Below are positions 55,479-64,000 of a stretch of DNA of 64,000 nt, piece after piece. Where the stretch lies: the NCBI RefSeq assembly GCF_037126465.1, contig NC_088201.1, positions 86,952,273 through 87,016,272 of the forward strand, in the 5' to 3' direction. The number at the start of each line of letters is the position of its first letter. The stretch's first letter is position 1. The DNA is from Ornithodoros turicata. Taxonomy: Eukaryota > Arthropoda > Arachnida > Ixodida > Argasidae. A model generated the notes under the pieces. The model saw nothing but the letters and a program-made list of their open reading frames with translations. It was not told the DNA's origin and searched no databases. The position numbers and the translations under genes are program-made.

Positions 55479-58400
55479 CTAAAAGTTACCCAAGTTCCTA
55501 AGCATTCCTATATCTCTAAAGAAACTCAAAATGTTCTCGAAAGGAACAAAAGGCTCATCACCCAGCAGAAGAGTTGGGTGAAGCGGTAAAAAGTACTTGT
55601 AGCACTCAGTAAAGTGACGATTTCGATGAGGTTCGTGTTTTGGACACGATATCAAAATATGTACAATAGAAATGGGCTCATCACAGAGAGTGCACTGTGG
55701 CGGCTCCTCCCCACGAAGTAGAAAGCCATGTGATAGGTAAGTGTGTCCAATTCTGAGCCTGTGCCACAGGACATCACAGATGCGGTGTTCCAATGTGTGC
55801 GTGTGATGACTGATGTGTGGCTTTATCAAGTGGAGTTTGTTCTGTGTTTGTGAATCCCAGAATTCTTGCCATTTTGCGTTAATGGCGCATTTTAGCACCC
55901 GTCTGAAGTCGTGAAAGGGCATGTCAAATGGACTGATGTCTAAGGTAAGGGCTGCTGAAGCAGCTCGATCTGCCTGCTCGTTTCCTGGGATACCCATATG
56001 GCTGGGCACCCAGCAAAACGTTAGTCTGTAACCTCTATTTATGACTCTACTTACCAAGGAAAGCGCTCTCTTAACCAACAGATTCTTGGTTCTCTGCAGA
56101 CTGTGCAGGGCGTGTAGACAGCTCAGAGAATCTGTGTAGATTACAGCAGATCCTATGCTAGTTTGCAAGATAAAATTGAGGGCTAAGATAATTGCGTACA
56201 CTTCGGCCGTAAAAATAGATGCGACTGGATTTAGGCGATGCGACCTTGTCACTGCTGCAGAGACCATGGCACACGACACGCTGCTAGAGGTTCGTGATCC
56301 ATCTGTGTATATTTCCACGTGATCCCCAAAGGAGTGTTTTAATTCATCAAACTCCTGTTGAAAAACCAGGGGCAAAGTAGCCTTCTTGTCATACTTTGTT
56401 AGGGAATAATTGTAGCCAGGTTTTGGCTGCCACGGGGGAACTTCCAGTCCGGATTCTAAGATCCAGGAATCCCGACAAGAGAAATCATAGAGTTCTTGAT
56501 AGTGTGATACCCTCATGCTGAACGGACGTACAACTGATGATCTACTTATGAAAAGTCGACAAAACTGTGTGCCCTGGACACAAGACAATGCAGGGTGTTG
56601 ATGATAGCTTTTAATTTTAAGGGCGTAGAGAATACTGAGGTAGCAACGACGTCTCTCCAAAGACCATTCGTTGCACTCTACGTACAAACTATCCACTGGT
56701 GAGGTTCGGAAAGCTCCAAGAGCTAACCGTAGCCCTTGATGATGTATAGGGTCAATTAATTTAAGGACAGACGGTCGAGCGGAACCATATACTACAGAAC
56801 CGTAGTCCATCTTGGACCTAATTACTGAGATGTATATTTTGTGCAGCATATCTCTGTCTGCTCCCCAGGTCTTGTGTGATATAACTTTCATGAAAGCCAA
56901 CGATTTCATACATTTTGTCTTCAGTTCTTTGATGTGTGGCAAGAAAGTGAGTTTTTTGTCAAAGACCATTCCCAGGAATTTGTGTTCGTCCTGGACTGCA
57001 AGGTCCCGACCATTGATGGACAGTGTTGGGCTTGGAAGTAGTCCTCTTTTCCTGGAAAATAGGACACACACAGTCTTTTCTGGGGAGAATTTAAATCCAT
57101 TTTGGTCAGCCCATCCGACAAGTCTGTTTATCGTTAGCTGGAGCTGCCTCTCACATGTATTCAAATTTGTCGAGGAGTAGGAGATTTGCACATCATCGAC
57201 GTACAGCGAGTAAGACACAGAAGGAGGAATTGCGGTAGCTACTGAATTCATTTTCACAATAAAAAGAGTCACACTGAGAACTGAACCCTGAGGTACTCCG
57301 TTTTCCTGAACAAATGGCCTTGACAGGATGGAACCCAACTGTACCCTGAAGGTTCTCCCGTGAAGAAAATTGACGACACAACGTAAAAGCCGGCCTCTTA
57401 TGCCTAAGGAATGCAAATCTCGTATGATACCATACCGCCATGCAGTATCATACGCTTTTTCTAGATCAAAAAATACCGAGACACAGTGACTCCGCCTGAC
57501 AAATGCCTCTCTGATTGCGGTTTCCAAGCGGACAAGATGGTCTGTAGTAGAACGCGCAGCTCGAAAACCGCATTGATTATTGTCTAGGCAGTTATTCACT
57601 TCGAGGTAATACACCAGCCTGTTATTAACCATTCTCTCAAAAGTTTTTCCAATACAACTAGTGAGAGCAATGGGCCTATAGCTTGTAGGGTTTGATGGGT
57701 CCTTTCCTGGTTTCAGGAGAGGAATTACTGTAGCGACCTTCCATGCTGACGGCATTTGCCCACTACCCCAGACGTCATTGAAAAACTTGAGCAAACCTTC
57801 TTTGGATTTTTCTGATAAATGGACAAGCATGGAGTAGGTGATTCGATCTGGGCCCGGAGCACTAACATTTACTGATGATAGTGCCTGCAGGAGCTCACGG
57901 GCAGTGAAAGGTTGGTTATATGCACAGTTCTCATCTCCCGTTGTTGTGACAGTTCGCTGTTCTTCACGTCGCTTGACACTTAAGAATTTGTCTGTGTAAT
58001 GGGAGGAATTTGATATATTGTGAAAGTGCTGACCCAATACATCAGCTTGTTCATTTAGGCTCTGGCATGGAATTCCATTTACCCCAAGCAGAGGGACAGA
58101 AAAACTTCTGTACTCTCCTTTGATCGTTCTGATTCTGTCCCACACTATCTTTGATGGGGTCTTGTGCGTTAAAGACGAGACAAAATTGCGCCAGGAGGAC
58201 CGTTTGGCCTGGCGCCGTGTCCACTTTGCCTTAGCACGTGCCTTTTTGAAAGTTAAGAGGTTCTGTGCTGTGGGATACCTACGAAAGACACCCCAAGTGC
58301 GATTTTGTTGCTTCCGTGTGTCCTCACAGTCCTTTGTCCACCACGGCTTTGGATGCCTTGGTAGACGGGAGGAGGTCTGCGGGATACTCTGAACAGCAGC

Positions 58401-59207
58401 TTCCAACATAACATTGGTAATGAAATTGTTGGTGTCGTCGATCGACATTCCATTAAAAGATACTGGAGTGAACTCTGATTGTTCTTTGAATAAACTCCAG
58501 TTGGCTTCTCGGAGCTTCCAGCGAGGCTGACGTGTTGTTATTGTGCTTGTACTTGAAACATACGTCAACTTCACTGGGAAGTGATCACTGCCCATCGGAT
58601 TTGTCATCGCTGCCCACGCAATGTCTGGGAACAGCGATGGGCTGCAAAAGGACAAGTCAATGGCGGAGCAAGATTGTGTGGCTGTATGGAGGTATGTTGG
58701 TGAACCTGTGTTAAGAAGACATATGGGTCGAGCAAGTAAGATCCTCTCTAACATTTTCCCCCGACTAACGACTTTAGAGCTCCCCCAAAGATAGTTGTGT
58801 GCATAACAGTCTCCCAAGACAATGAAAGGAGGTGGGAGTTGCTCTAATACTTTCTCAATGTCCGCTTGTACTTTTCTTTCTGAAGGAGGGAGGTACACAG
58901 AACAGACAGTTACAAGTTTGTTTAGACAGATTTGGACTGCAACAGCTTCTAGCTCACTTGCAACAGATATTTCTTTAGCCGGAAGTGACCGTGGTACGAT
59001 CACAGCCACACCGCCAGCTGTTCGTGCGTTGTTCATGCGGTCTTTCCTAAACATGTTATAGTGCCTGAGGGGATTCATGTTTTGTGCACTCAGATAGGTT
59101 TCTTGTAGGCATGCACAAATAGTGTTATTCTTGTCTAGAATGTCCTTAATATCTTCTAAATTGGAATAGAATCCTCGACAATTCCACTGCCAGATAACCT
59201 GGTCCAT
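55479..59207 (-). CDS. LINE C ORF2: APE, RT, RNase H (endonuclease Asn lost)
   Basis: ORF2 is 1242 residues starting at 59207, MDQVIWQWNCRGFYSNLEDI; the open frame extends upstream but this ATG matches copies A and B. Endonuclease: WNCRG (8-12), GDCY at 132-135 where the other copies have GDLN or GDFN, and GSDHFP. The codon at 58803-58805 is TAT (Tyr) in place of the catalytic Asn. RT: FFDLEKAYD and YSLYVDDVQISY, both complete. RNase H: IYTDGSRTSSS, FTAEVYA, YTDSLS and WVPSHMGIPGNEQAD. The C-terminal knuckle CTLCDEPISIVHILISC is present. RT and RNase H should fold, but target nicking is doubtful. Confidence 0.93.
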   Translation of the reverse strand: MDQVIWQWNCRGFYSNLEDIKDILDKNNTICACLQETYLSAQNMNPLRHYNMFRKDRMNNARTAGGVAVIVPRSLPAKEISVASELEAVAVQICLNKLVTVCSVYLPPSERKVQADIEKVLEQLPPPFIVLGDCYAHNYLWGSSKVVSRGKMLERILLARPICLLNTGSPTYLHTATQSCSAIDLSFCSPSLFPDIAWAAMTNPMGSDHFPVKLTYVSSTSTITTRQPRWKLREANWSLFKEQSEFTPVSFNGMSIDDTNNFITNVMLEAAVQSIPQTSSRLPRHPKPWWTKDCEDTRKQQNRTWGVFRRYPTAQNLLTFKKARAKAKWTRRQAKRSSWRNFVSSLTHKTPSKIVWDRIRTIKGEYRSFSVPLLGVNGIPCQSLNEQADVLGQHFHNISNSSHYTDKFLSVKRREEQRTVTTTGDENCAYNQPFTARELLQALSSVNVSAPGPDRITYSMLVHLSEKSKEGLLKFFNDVWGSGQMPSAWKVATVIPLLKPGKDPSNPTSYRPIALTSCIGKTFERMVNNRLVYYLEVNNCLDNNQCGFRAARSTTDHLVRLETAIREAFVRRSHCVSVFFDLEKAYDTAWRYGIIRDLHSLGIRGRLLRCVVNFLHGRTFRVQLGSILSRPFVQENGVPQGSVLSVTLFIVKMNSVATAIPPSVSYSLYVDDVQISYSSTNLNTCERQLQLTINRLVGWADQNGFKFSPEKTVCVLFSRKRGLLPSPTLSINGRDLAVQDEHKFLGMVFDKKLTFLPHIKELKTKCMKSLAFMKVISHKTWGADRDMLHKIYISVIRSKMDYGSVVYGSARPSVLKLIDPIHHQGLRLALGAFRTSPVDSLYVECNEWSLERRRCYLSILYALKIKSYHQHPALSCVQGTQFCRLFISRSSVVRPFSMRVSHYQELYDFSCRDSWILESGLEVPPWQPKPGYNYSLTKYDKKATLPLVFQQEFDELKHSFGDHVEIYTDGSRTSSSVSCAMVSAAVTRSHRLNPVASIFTAEVYAIILALNFILQTSIGSAVIYTDSLSCLHALHSLQRTKNLLVKRALSLVSRVINRGYRLTFCWVPSHMGIPGNEQADRAASAALTLDISPFDMPFHDFRRVLKCAINAKWQEFWDSQTQNKLHLIKPHISHHTHTLEHRICDVLWHRLRIGHTYLSHGFLLRGEEPPQCTLCDEPISIVHILISCPKHEPHRNRHFTECYKYFLPLHPTLLLGDEPFVPFENILSFFRDIGMLRNLGNF

Positions 59208-59307
59208 AGCAGGGAAAAGGACGGGCAAAAGAAATAGAAGCGCATAACACTGAACAGTACCTCGGATGTGTGCGGACATTGACTGTCTTCTCATGTTTGT
59301 ATTGTGG

Positions 59308-60546
59308 TTAAGGGGGCTGTACTCTAGGTGCAGGTACCTTTTGCTGATCTTTGGGTTTTGTACCCCTGCCTCTGCCCTTTTCCCTTTTCTCCATAGCCTG
59401 GGAAAAAGAAGGAAGACTCGACGACGACTTCTGCGACGAGCAGTCATCGTCGTCGACGTCCATACTATGGCTTGCATTTAGAGGCGAGCACTGAGTGCTG
59501 TCCTCCCAGATGGAGAGGTTGCCAGCAGCCTCTACGGAACCTGTTGCCACCTCGTTAGTACTACCAGCCACTTGGCTGGCAGCAGATACTGGAGGAGGGG
59601 ACATTTCCATGTCCTTCTCCTTTTGTTGGGGAGCGTGGAGTGGAGGCCCAACGGTTTGGGTCTCCACGGACACTCTGAGGGGCGCCACTCCCCTGCGCAC
59701 CACCTCAGAGAAAGAACATTTCTTCTGGAACTCTAGTTGGGCCTTAGCTGCTTTGTATGAGATGTTCTGTTCCGTTCTAATCTTGAGGACTTGTTTTTCG
59801 TCTTGCCATCGAGGGCAGGACCTGGAATATACTGGGTGCCCACCGTGGCAGTTCACACATTTGAAGTCATTCTGACAGGTTTCTGACATATGATCCTTTC
59901 CAGAGCATTTCGGGCATGTCGACTGTCCCCGACAAGTCTGCGAGCTATGCCCAAAGCGCTGGCATTTGAAACAGCGCTTCGGGTTGGGAATGAAAGGTCT
60001 AACGTGACAGTTGAGATAGCCGGCTTTTATGGTCGATGGGAGTGTGTGACGCCTGAAGGAAAGGATTACATGTTTAGTGGGAATCTCTTTGCCCTCTCTG
60101 CGCATGGTTATTCTTTTTGCAGAAACAACACCCTCTTCCGTCAAACCGTCCTCAATCTCAGACTCTGAACAGTCCAGCAGCTCGTCTTGGGAGATCACGC
60201 CCTTCACTGTGTTTAGCGTTCTGTGAGGCGTTACCGTCACAGGTATATCGCCAATCTGTTTCAGTGACTCTAAAGCTGTACTCTGCTGCTTGGTTTGAAC
60301 CTCAATCTGGATATCCCCTGTACGAAGTTTCCTGGCCTGATACGACTTCCCTATTGCTTGTTCGATAACTTTGGCTGTCACAAATGGTGATAACTTGCCT
60401 AAAGTACCAGTGTCATTTTCAGCATGAATTATCAAAAACTTTGGAAACCACGTTTCCGCAGGTGTTTCTAAAAAATCCACTACTCGTCCTTCGGTGTGGA
60501 ACCGTTTTCGGTCCCGATCGTTTCTTTTGGGGTTACGTGATGCCAT
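59308..60546 (-). CDS. LINE C ORF1, zinc-knuckle protein
   Basis: The start at 60546 (MASRNPKRNDRDRKRFHTEG) is preferred over an upstream ATG at 60684 because it aligns with the MDN starts of A and B; this gives 412 residues. It has three zinc knuckles (CFKCQRFGHSSQTC, CPKCSGKDHMSETC, CVNCHGGHPVYSRSC), an acidic DVDDDDCSSQKSSSSLPS run and a basic end. It is intact. It packages LINE RNA. It ends 100 nt before ORF2. Confidence 0.92.
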   Translation of the reverse strand: MASRNPKRNDRDRKRFHTEGRVVDFLETPAETWFPKFLIIHAENDTGTLGKLSPFVTAKVIEQAIGKSYQARKLRTGDIQIEVQTKQQSTALESLKQIGDIPVTVTPHRTLNTVKGVISQDELLDCSESEIEDGLTEEGVVSAKRITMRREGKEIPTKHVILSFRRHTLPSTIKAGYLNCHVRPFIPNPKRCFKCQRFGHSSQTCRGQSTCPKCSGKDHMSETCQNDFKCVNCHGGHPVYSRSCPRWQDEKQVLKIRTEQNISYKAAKAQLEFQKKCSFSEVVRRGVAPLRVSVETQTVGPPLHAPQQKEKDMEMSPPPVSAASQVAGSTNEVATGSVEAAGNLSIWEDSTQCSPLNASHSMDVDDDDCSSQKSSSSLPSFSQAMEKREKGRGRGTKPKDQQKVPAPRVQPP

Positions 60547-61045
60547 AAAATAATACACAATGTTCTGTGCAAATGCCCTGTCGTCCACCACGGAACCCAA
60601 CCACGGGATCGCGCTCCACGCGATAACAGGTACGTTCGCACTATACCCAAGTGCAGCTTCGCAAGAGGTGAAAGAACTGCACACGGTTGACCCTTGCCGC
60701 CAAAGAAGGTGAAATAAGAAAGGAGAAGAGAGGAGAGTGCAGAAAGAAAATGTAGTGAAAAGTAGATGGCGACTAGCTGAATAGTCCTGGCCGGGCCTTC
60801 CAGGACCACCCGACTATGGGAAGCAGGGGCCAAAGCAGTGTGTTGTTTTCCCGGAGGGGCCCCGAAGGGTCCAAATCAACCTCCGAGTCCACTCAACTGC
60901 CAGGATCCCCGTTTCCCCAGACACGGGAAAGCCACGCACAGCTATACGTGGGGGTCTCCCTCCTGCGGCGACCCACCCGTGAGTGCAGGAGGGGGCTACT
61001 GCGGCTGCTGCCGGGCGATGGGGGAGCCAAGTTCCCGACGCCGGG
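60547..61045 (-). promoter_or_regulatory. LINE C 5' UTR
   Basis: Shared leader, starting CCCCGGCGTCGGGAACTTGG. Internal promoter expected by analogy with the clade. It is nearly identical to copy A over the first 250 bp. Confidence 0.6.
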
Positions 61046-63096
61046 GCAAGCAAGGTGTGTACTTCGTCAAGGCTGGATGAGAACGGGGGCATTGGTGATA
61101 CTTTACACGACGCTGAATCACTGCCTCAATAAAAAATCGATTCATAAAGTAAATGCCGAGTTGGAGTGTCCGGTAAATAAATTTCAAAGCAAAGATGGAT
61201 AGCCAAAAGATCACTCACAGGAGAAAAGGAAGGGGGTGGCATTGCAATAATGTTCAACAAAAATAACGTCAAACTAACCAAGATCGCACGACAATGTCAA
61301 GAACATTTATGGGCATGCGCAACAGTAATGGACCAACAGTTCTTGCTATGCGTAGTATACATGGCAAGACGACACGAAGACCCAAGCTGGAACCAAGACA
61401 TCTAGAACTGTTTTAGTCAAGACTTTGCAGATCTAGACCCGTCAGAGCCTATAATCATTGCGGGAGATTTCAATCACCACATCACCGAGTTAGACGGAAA
61501 AGAAGAGAAGACGTGCTTTGTCAAGAAACTGAGTTGCAGGAATAATTTACTGATCGGAAACTTCATGGATGTGTGCATAGGGAAATACACGTGGAGCAGG
61601 AAGTCACAACAAACTGCAATTGATGACGTGCTAATCAACAAAGCTTGTAATGAAGGAAAACTATGAATAAGCAAAATCTACGTAGACGAATCAAAACACT
61701 ACAATTGCACCAGCGACCACAACAGAATGAAACTCGTAATCCAATCTACAGCTAGAAAACAACGTCGTAAAATCCCCCTCAGATCAAGAAGTAAAAGAAA
61801 GAGAAAGTGGAACTAAGATTCCGACAGTAACTTCGAATACTTTTACTATACAATACTGGAAAAGCCAGCGGAGCCAGAGGATTCATTAGACTACGAACAC
61901 TTCGTGACGACTCTAAGGGAGACAGCGGAATTCGCAATAGGGCATGCATAACAAGACCCCGAACAAGTCCGGCACCCATGGCTTGATGAGGAAGTGGAGC
62001 AGGAAGTATGGCACCGTAGGCTCCTAAATCGAAAACATCGAAGAATGATTCGACGTAGAGCAAACCACGAGGAACACGAAGCGATATGGATGGAATATAT
62101 GCAGCAAAAGGAAACAGTGAAAGTTCTTGTTGCGGAGAAAATTAGGGTATACAATATAGGTATGGAAGACTCCATTTTGAAACGCGGGAGAAAGTCAGGG
62201 CAGTACTTCTGGAAATATATAAGATCCCTACAACAAGATGATGAAATGGGAAACCACGAATGCGTGGTCCCAGTATACTGGGAATACTGCGAACTGGCGA
62301 CTTTCAAGAGCGCCTCACCCAACACTTTACCGAACAGCAAGACACCCTCAACAGGCAAAAGGAGAAACAGGTTGACGGAACGGACAAGGGGACCAATCGT
62401 GACACGACCTATGCGCTCAGATTACACGACCAAATTACCGCCGGTGAACTTAAAATAAACATTAACAAAACGCAATCTAAAAATGCGCCAGGACAGGACA
62501 ACATTCCCAACGATTTCTTGAAGGCACTAAAGAATACCGGGCTAAAAACACTCCAACAATGCTTCAACGAGATCATCAGTTCTAAACAAACCCGTAAACA
62601 CTAGAAACCCTCAAAAACAAAGCTAATTTGCAAGCCTGGAAAACCAGAAGGGCAAATCGACTCCTACCGACCCATCGCGATCCAGTGCAACATATATAAA
62701 ATATTCGCGCCTGTCTTAAACGCTCGCCTCGTAGCCCATTGTGAACACCACCACATCTTGAGTGAGCTGCAGAATTGTTTTAGAAGTACCCGGCGAGCCA
62801 GTGACAACATTTTTGTACTAACCCAAATTATGGAAATGCAGAGGAAAAGAAAAGAAAATCTGTTTCTGGCTCTGTTCTGTTGATCTCGAGAAAGCCTCTG
62901 ATGCAATCGATCATGAAATTATGTTCAGAAAGGTACGGAAAATAGGCCAATTGGAAGAGGAAGTGCTACTTCTTGAGATGCTCTATGGGGAAACGGAGAC
63001 GACCTATCCCCTGGGAAAACACTAGTAAAATCCCGTAAAAGTGATGGTGGGCTTAAGACAGGGTTGCCCTCTCTCACCAACCCTGTTTAACATATA
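61046..63096 (+). pseudogene. LINE H APE endonuclease and RT, decayed
   Basis: Endonuclease pieces: GGGIAIMFNKNNVKLTKIAR, IIIAGDFNHHITELDG and TAIDDVLINK with SDHNRMKL (about 61230-61740). RT pieces: KNAPGQDNIPNDFLKALKNT (62478-62540), SYRPIAIQCNIYKIFAPVLN (62665-62725), a LEKASDAIDHEIMF motif A region (about 62885-62925), and GLRQGCPLSPTLFNIY (63050-63095). Stops and shifts break it several times. It ends exactly where CAGGTTGTCCC begins at 63097. Confidence 0.8.
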
Positions 63097-64000
63097 CAGG
63101 TTGTCCCAGCTATGTATACAGAGTTTATACAGATTTTTTTTAAATTAGAAGACATAATTTTCCAGGCCACAACCAATGGTGATGTATTCTACGGCAGGGG
63201 ACCAAAGTTGTGGGACACAGCTGATCCTAATTAGCTGTTGTCTTAAGTAACTTTTAATAATAAACTTTTTAATTAATAAAGATAGAGGGATGCCGTAAAT
63301 GTAATATTGATTCAATTCGTTCCCCTGATGTCATTGCCGTTTTCAGAATTTCGATGGGCCTTGTAGAAGTTCGGTAATTCTGCTCTAAAGAATCGTCTTT
63401 TTCTCTTTATTTTGTTGACTGACGGCGCGCTCCAAGAGCGCTTTTCCCTCACTCTCTGACAGGAGAGACAGAGGGCTGCTACAGCGCTCCACGCGGACAG
63501 GATGGGTTTTACAAGCACAGAAAAAAAAAAAGAAAAGAAAGAAGGGATACCAAGCAAGGCTGGGGAGAAACCTCCAGTCATACGGACCGGTTTCCCTTGT
63601 CATTGTGAGAACGGGTTGCCGGGTCTTTGATAAAGCTTGATTGCGCGGTGTTCGCTTGTTATATCACATTGATCAAGTTTTTAAAGTAGCGAAGGTTACA
63701 ACTTGGCTGATATCCTCTTACTGTCTGTTATTTTCTGAGAGCAAATCGCATACGCCTCTTTCTTATTGGTAGAAGGAGTGAACGTTTTTGACAGACGACT
63801 CCCGAACCTGCGGCTGTGCTCATGGCGCAGCCCCCAGCCGTGTATTCGAATGAGCAGCTCACGGATATGATCTTGCCACTTGGCGAGGCCCATGGAAACT
63901 TCAGGGAAGCTACGAGAGTTTACCACAGGCTGCGCCCGTCTGAGACCGCACCAACCCAAGCAACATGCCAAATATGGCCTAACATTGGCGAAAAGTTGGC
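63097..64000 (+). mobile_element. Mariner-like element, left part (runs off window)
   Basis: It starts CAGGTTGTCCCAGC after a TA (63095-63096), inside the LINE H RT. The end resembles CAGGGTGTCCCA termini of TA-targeting elements and that of the foldback at 3340. A leader of about 720 bp precedes the transposase start at 63822. The right TIR is beyond the window. Confidence 0.7.
63822..64000 (+). CDS. Transposase N-terminus, helix-turn-helix (DUF4817-like), partial
   Basis: The open frame from ATG 63822 to the window end reads MAQPPAVYSNEQLTDMILPL, then GEAHGNFREATRVYHRLRPS. The pattern (YSN.EL.DM...LGEA.GN.REA.R.Y....P) is the DUF4817 helix-turn-helix that starts many mariner-type transposases of arthropods, binding the TIR. 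The catalytic DDE part lies outside. No stop occurs within the 59 codons seen. The last few codons deviate from the usual P.HP...F line, so a frameshift there is possible. Confidence 0.7.
   Translation, partial: MAQPPAVYSNEQLTDMILPLGEAHGNFREATRVYHRLRPSETAPTQATCQIWPNIGEKL

Larger units (their letters stand above)
55317..61045 (-). mobile_element. LINE C, full-length I-clade retrotransposon
   Basis: The 11-bp TSD GCAAGCAAGGT lies at 55306-55316 and 61046-61056. It has a TGATGATGATGAT tail, a 5' UTR (60547-61045), ORF1 (59308-60546) and ORF2 (55479-59207), both open. It is the best-preserved copy in the window, but one endonuclease residue is changed. It inserted into LINE H. Confidence 0.93.
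54244..63096 (+). mobile_element. LINE H (esterase-ORF1 type), split by LINE C
   Basis: Two parts, 54244-55316 and 61046-63096, rejoin across LINE C's 11-bp TSD. The 5' part encodes an ORF1 with a Cys motif, a coiled coil and an SGNH-esterase-like start. The 3' part encodes APE endonuclease and RT with no RNase H seen before it is cut by a mariner-like element at 63097. The esterase-type ORF1 suggests the CR1/L2 group. The 5' end is uncertain. Confidence 0.75.

Noticed and set aside
59208..59477. Upstream 90-codon extension of LINE C ORF2
   Set aside because: It overlaps the end of ORF1 in another frame; copies A and B start at the ATG just before (L/W)QWNCRG, so the extension is a shadow.

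Overview
The window is eukaryotic, and nearly everything recognisable in it is transposable-element sequence. An ixodid tick, or a close arachnid relative, is the best guess. Three things suggest this: an exon that reads like the propeptide of a tick reprolysin-type metalloprotease (2830-3002), tRNA-derived SINE copies, and dense I-clade LINEs, Penelope-like elements (PLEs) and Polinton fragments. No database was searched, so the organism is an inference. I see no complete host gene, functional tRNA, rRNA or CRISPR array.

Layout. 1-11.5 kb is old, decayed sequence: a LINE 3' end, several foldback palindromes, a SINE, the metalloprotease exon and two LINE fragments. 11.5-22.2 kb is a nest read out through target-site duplications (TSDs). 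A decayed hAT transposase was hit by PLE1 (16-bp TSD). PLE1 was then hit by a compact MULE (8-bp TSD), a TTAA-type MITE and full-length LINE A (11-bp TSD). 22.2-29.9 kb holds a decayed DDE_Tnp_4 transposase carrying a 56-bp LINE tail, a GGCCCAG-rich minisatellite, Polinton integrase and structural-protein remnants, and a SINE with an inverted 5' part. 29.9-39.6 kb is PLE2 (15-bp TSD), itself hit by a 1.5-kb TIR element and by full-length LINE D. 41.0-47.7 kb is a non-autonomous hAT (8-bp TSD) with a BED-finger exon, split by LINE B. 49.4-50.1 kb is a 5'-truncated LINE with a 14-bp TSD. 52.2-53.3 kb has Polinton packaging-ATPase and small basic protein remnants. 54.2-63.1 kb is a second kind of LINE (H), split by full-length LINE C and cut at its 3' side by a mariner-like element that runs off the window.

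How the parts relate. LINEs A-D are one family. Each has a GC-rich 5' UTR of about 500 bp, ORF1 with three zinc knuckles, ORF2 with APE endonuclease, reverse transcriptase, RNase H and a C-terminal Cys/His knuckle, and a microsatellite tail. All four are full length, but each is damaged at a different place: A by a 7-nt deletion at the ORF2 start, B by a 26-bp insertion in RNase H, C by loss of the endonuclease Asn, D by frameshifts plus YVED. The order of insertion can be read directly from the TSDs, and the locus resembles the TE-rich clusters that feed small-RNA pathways, though that is only a hypothesis.
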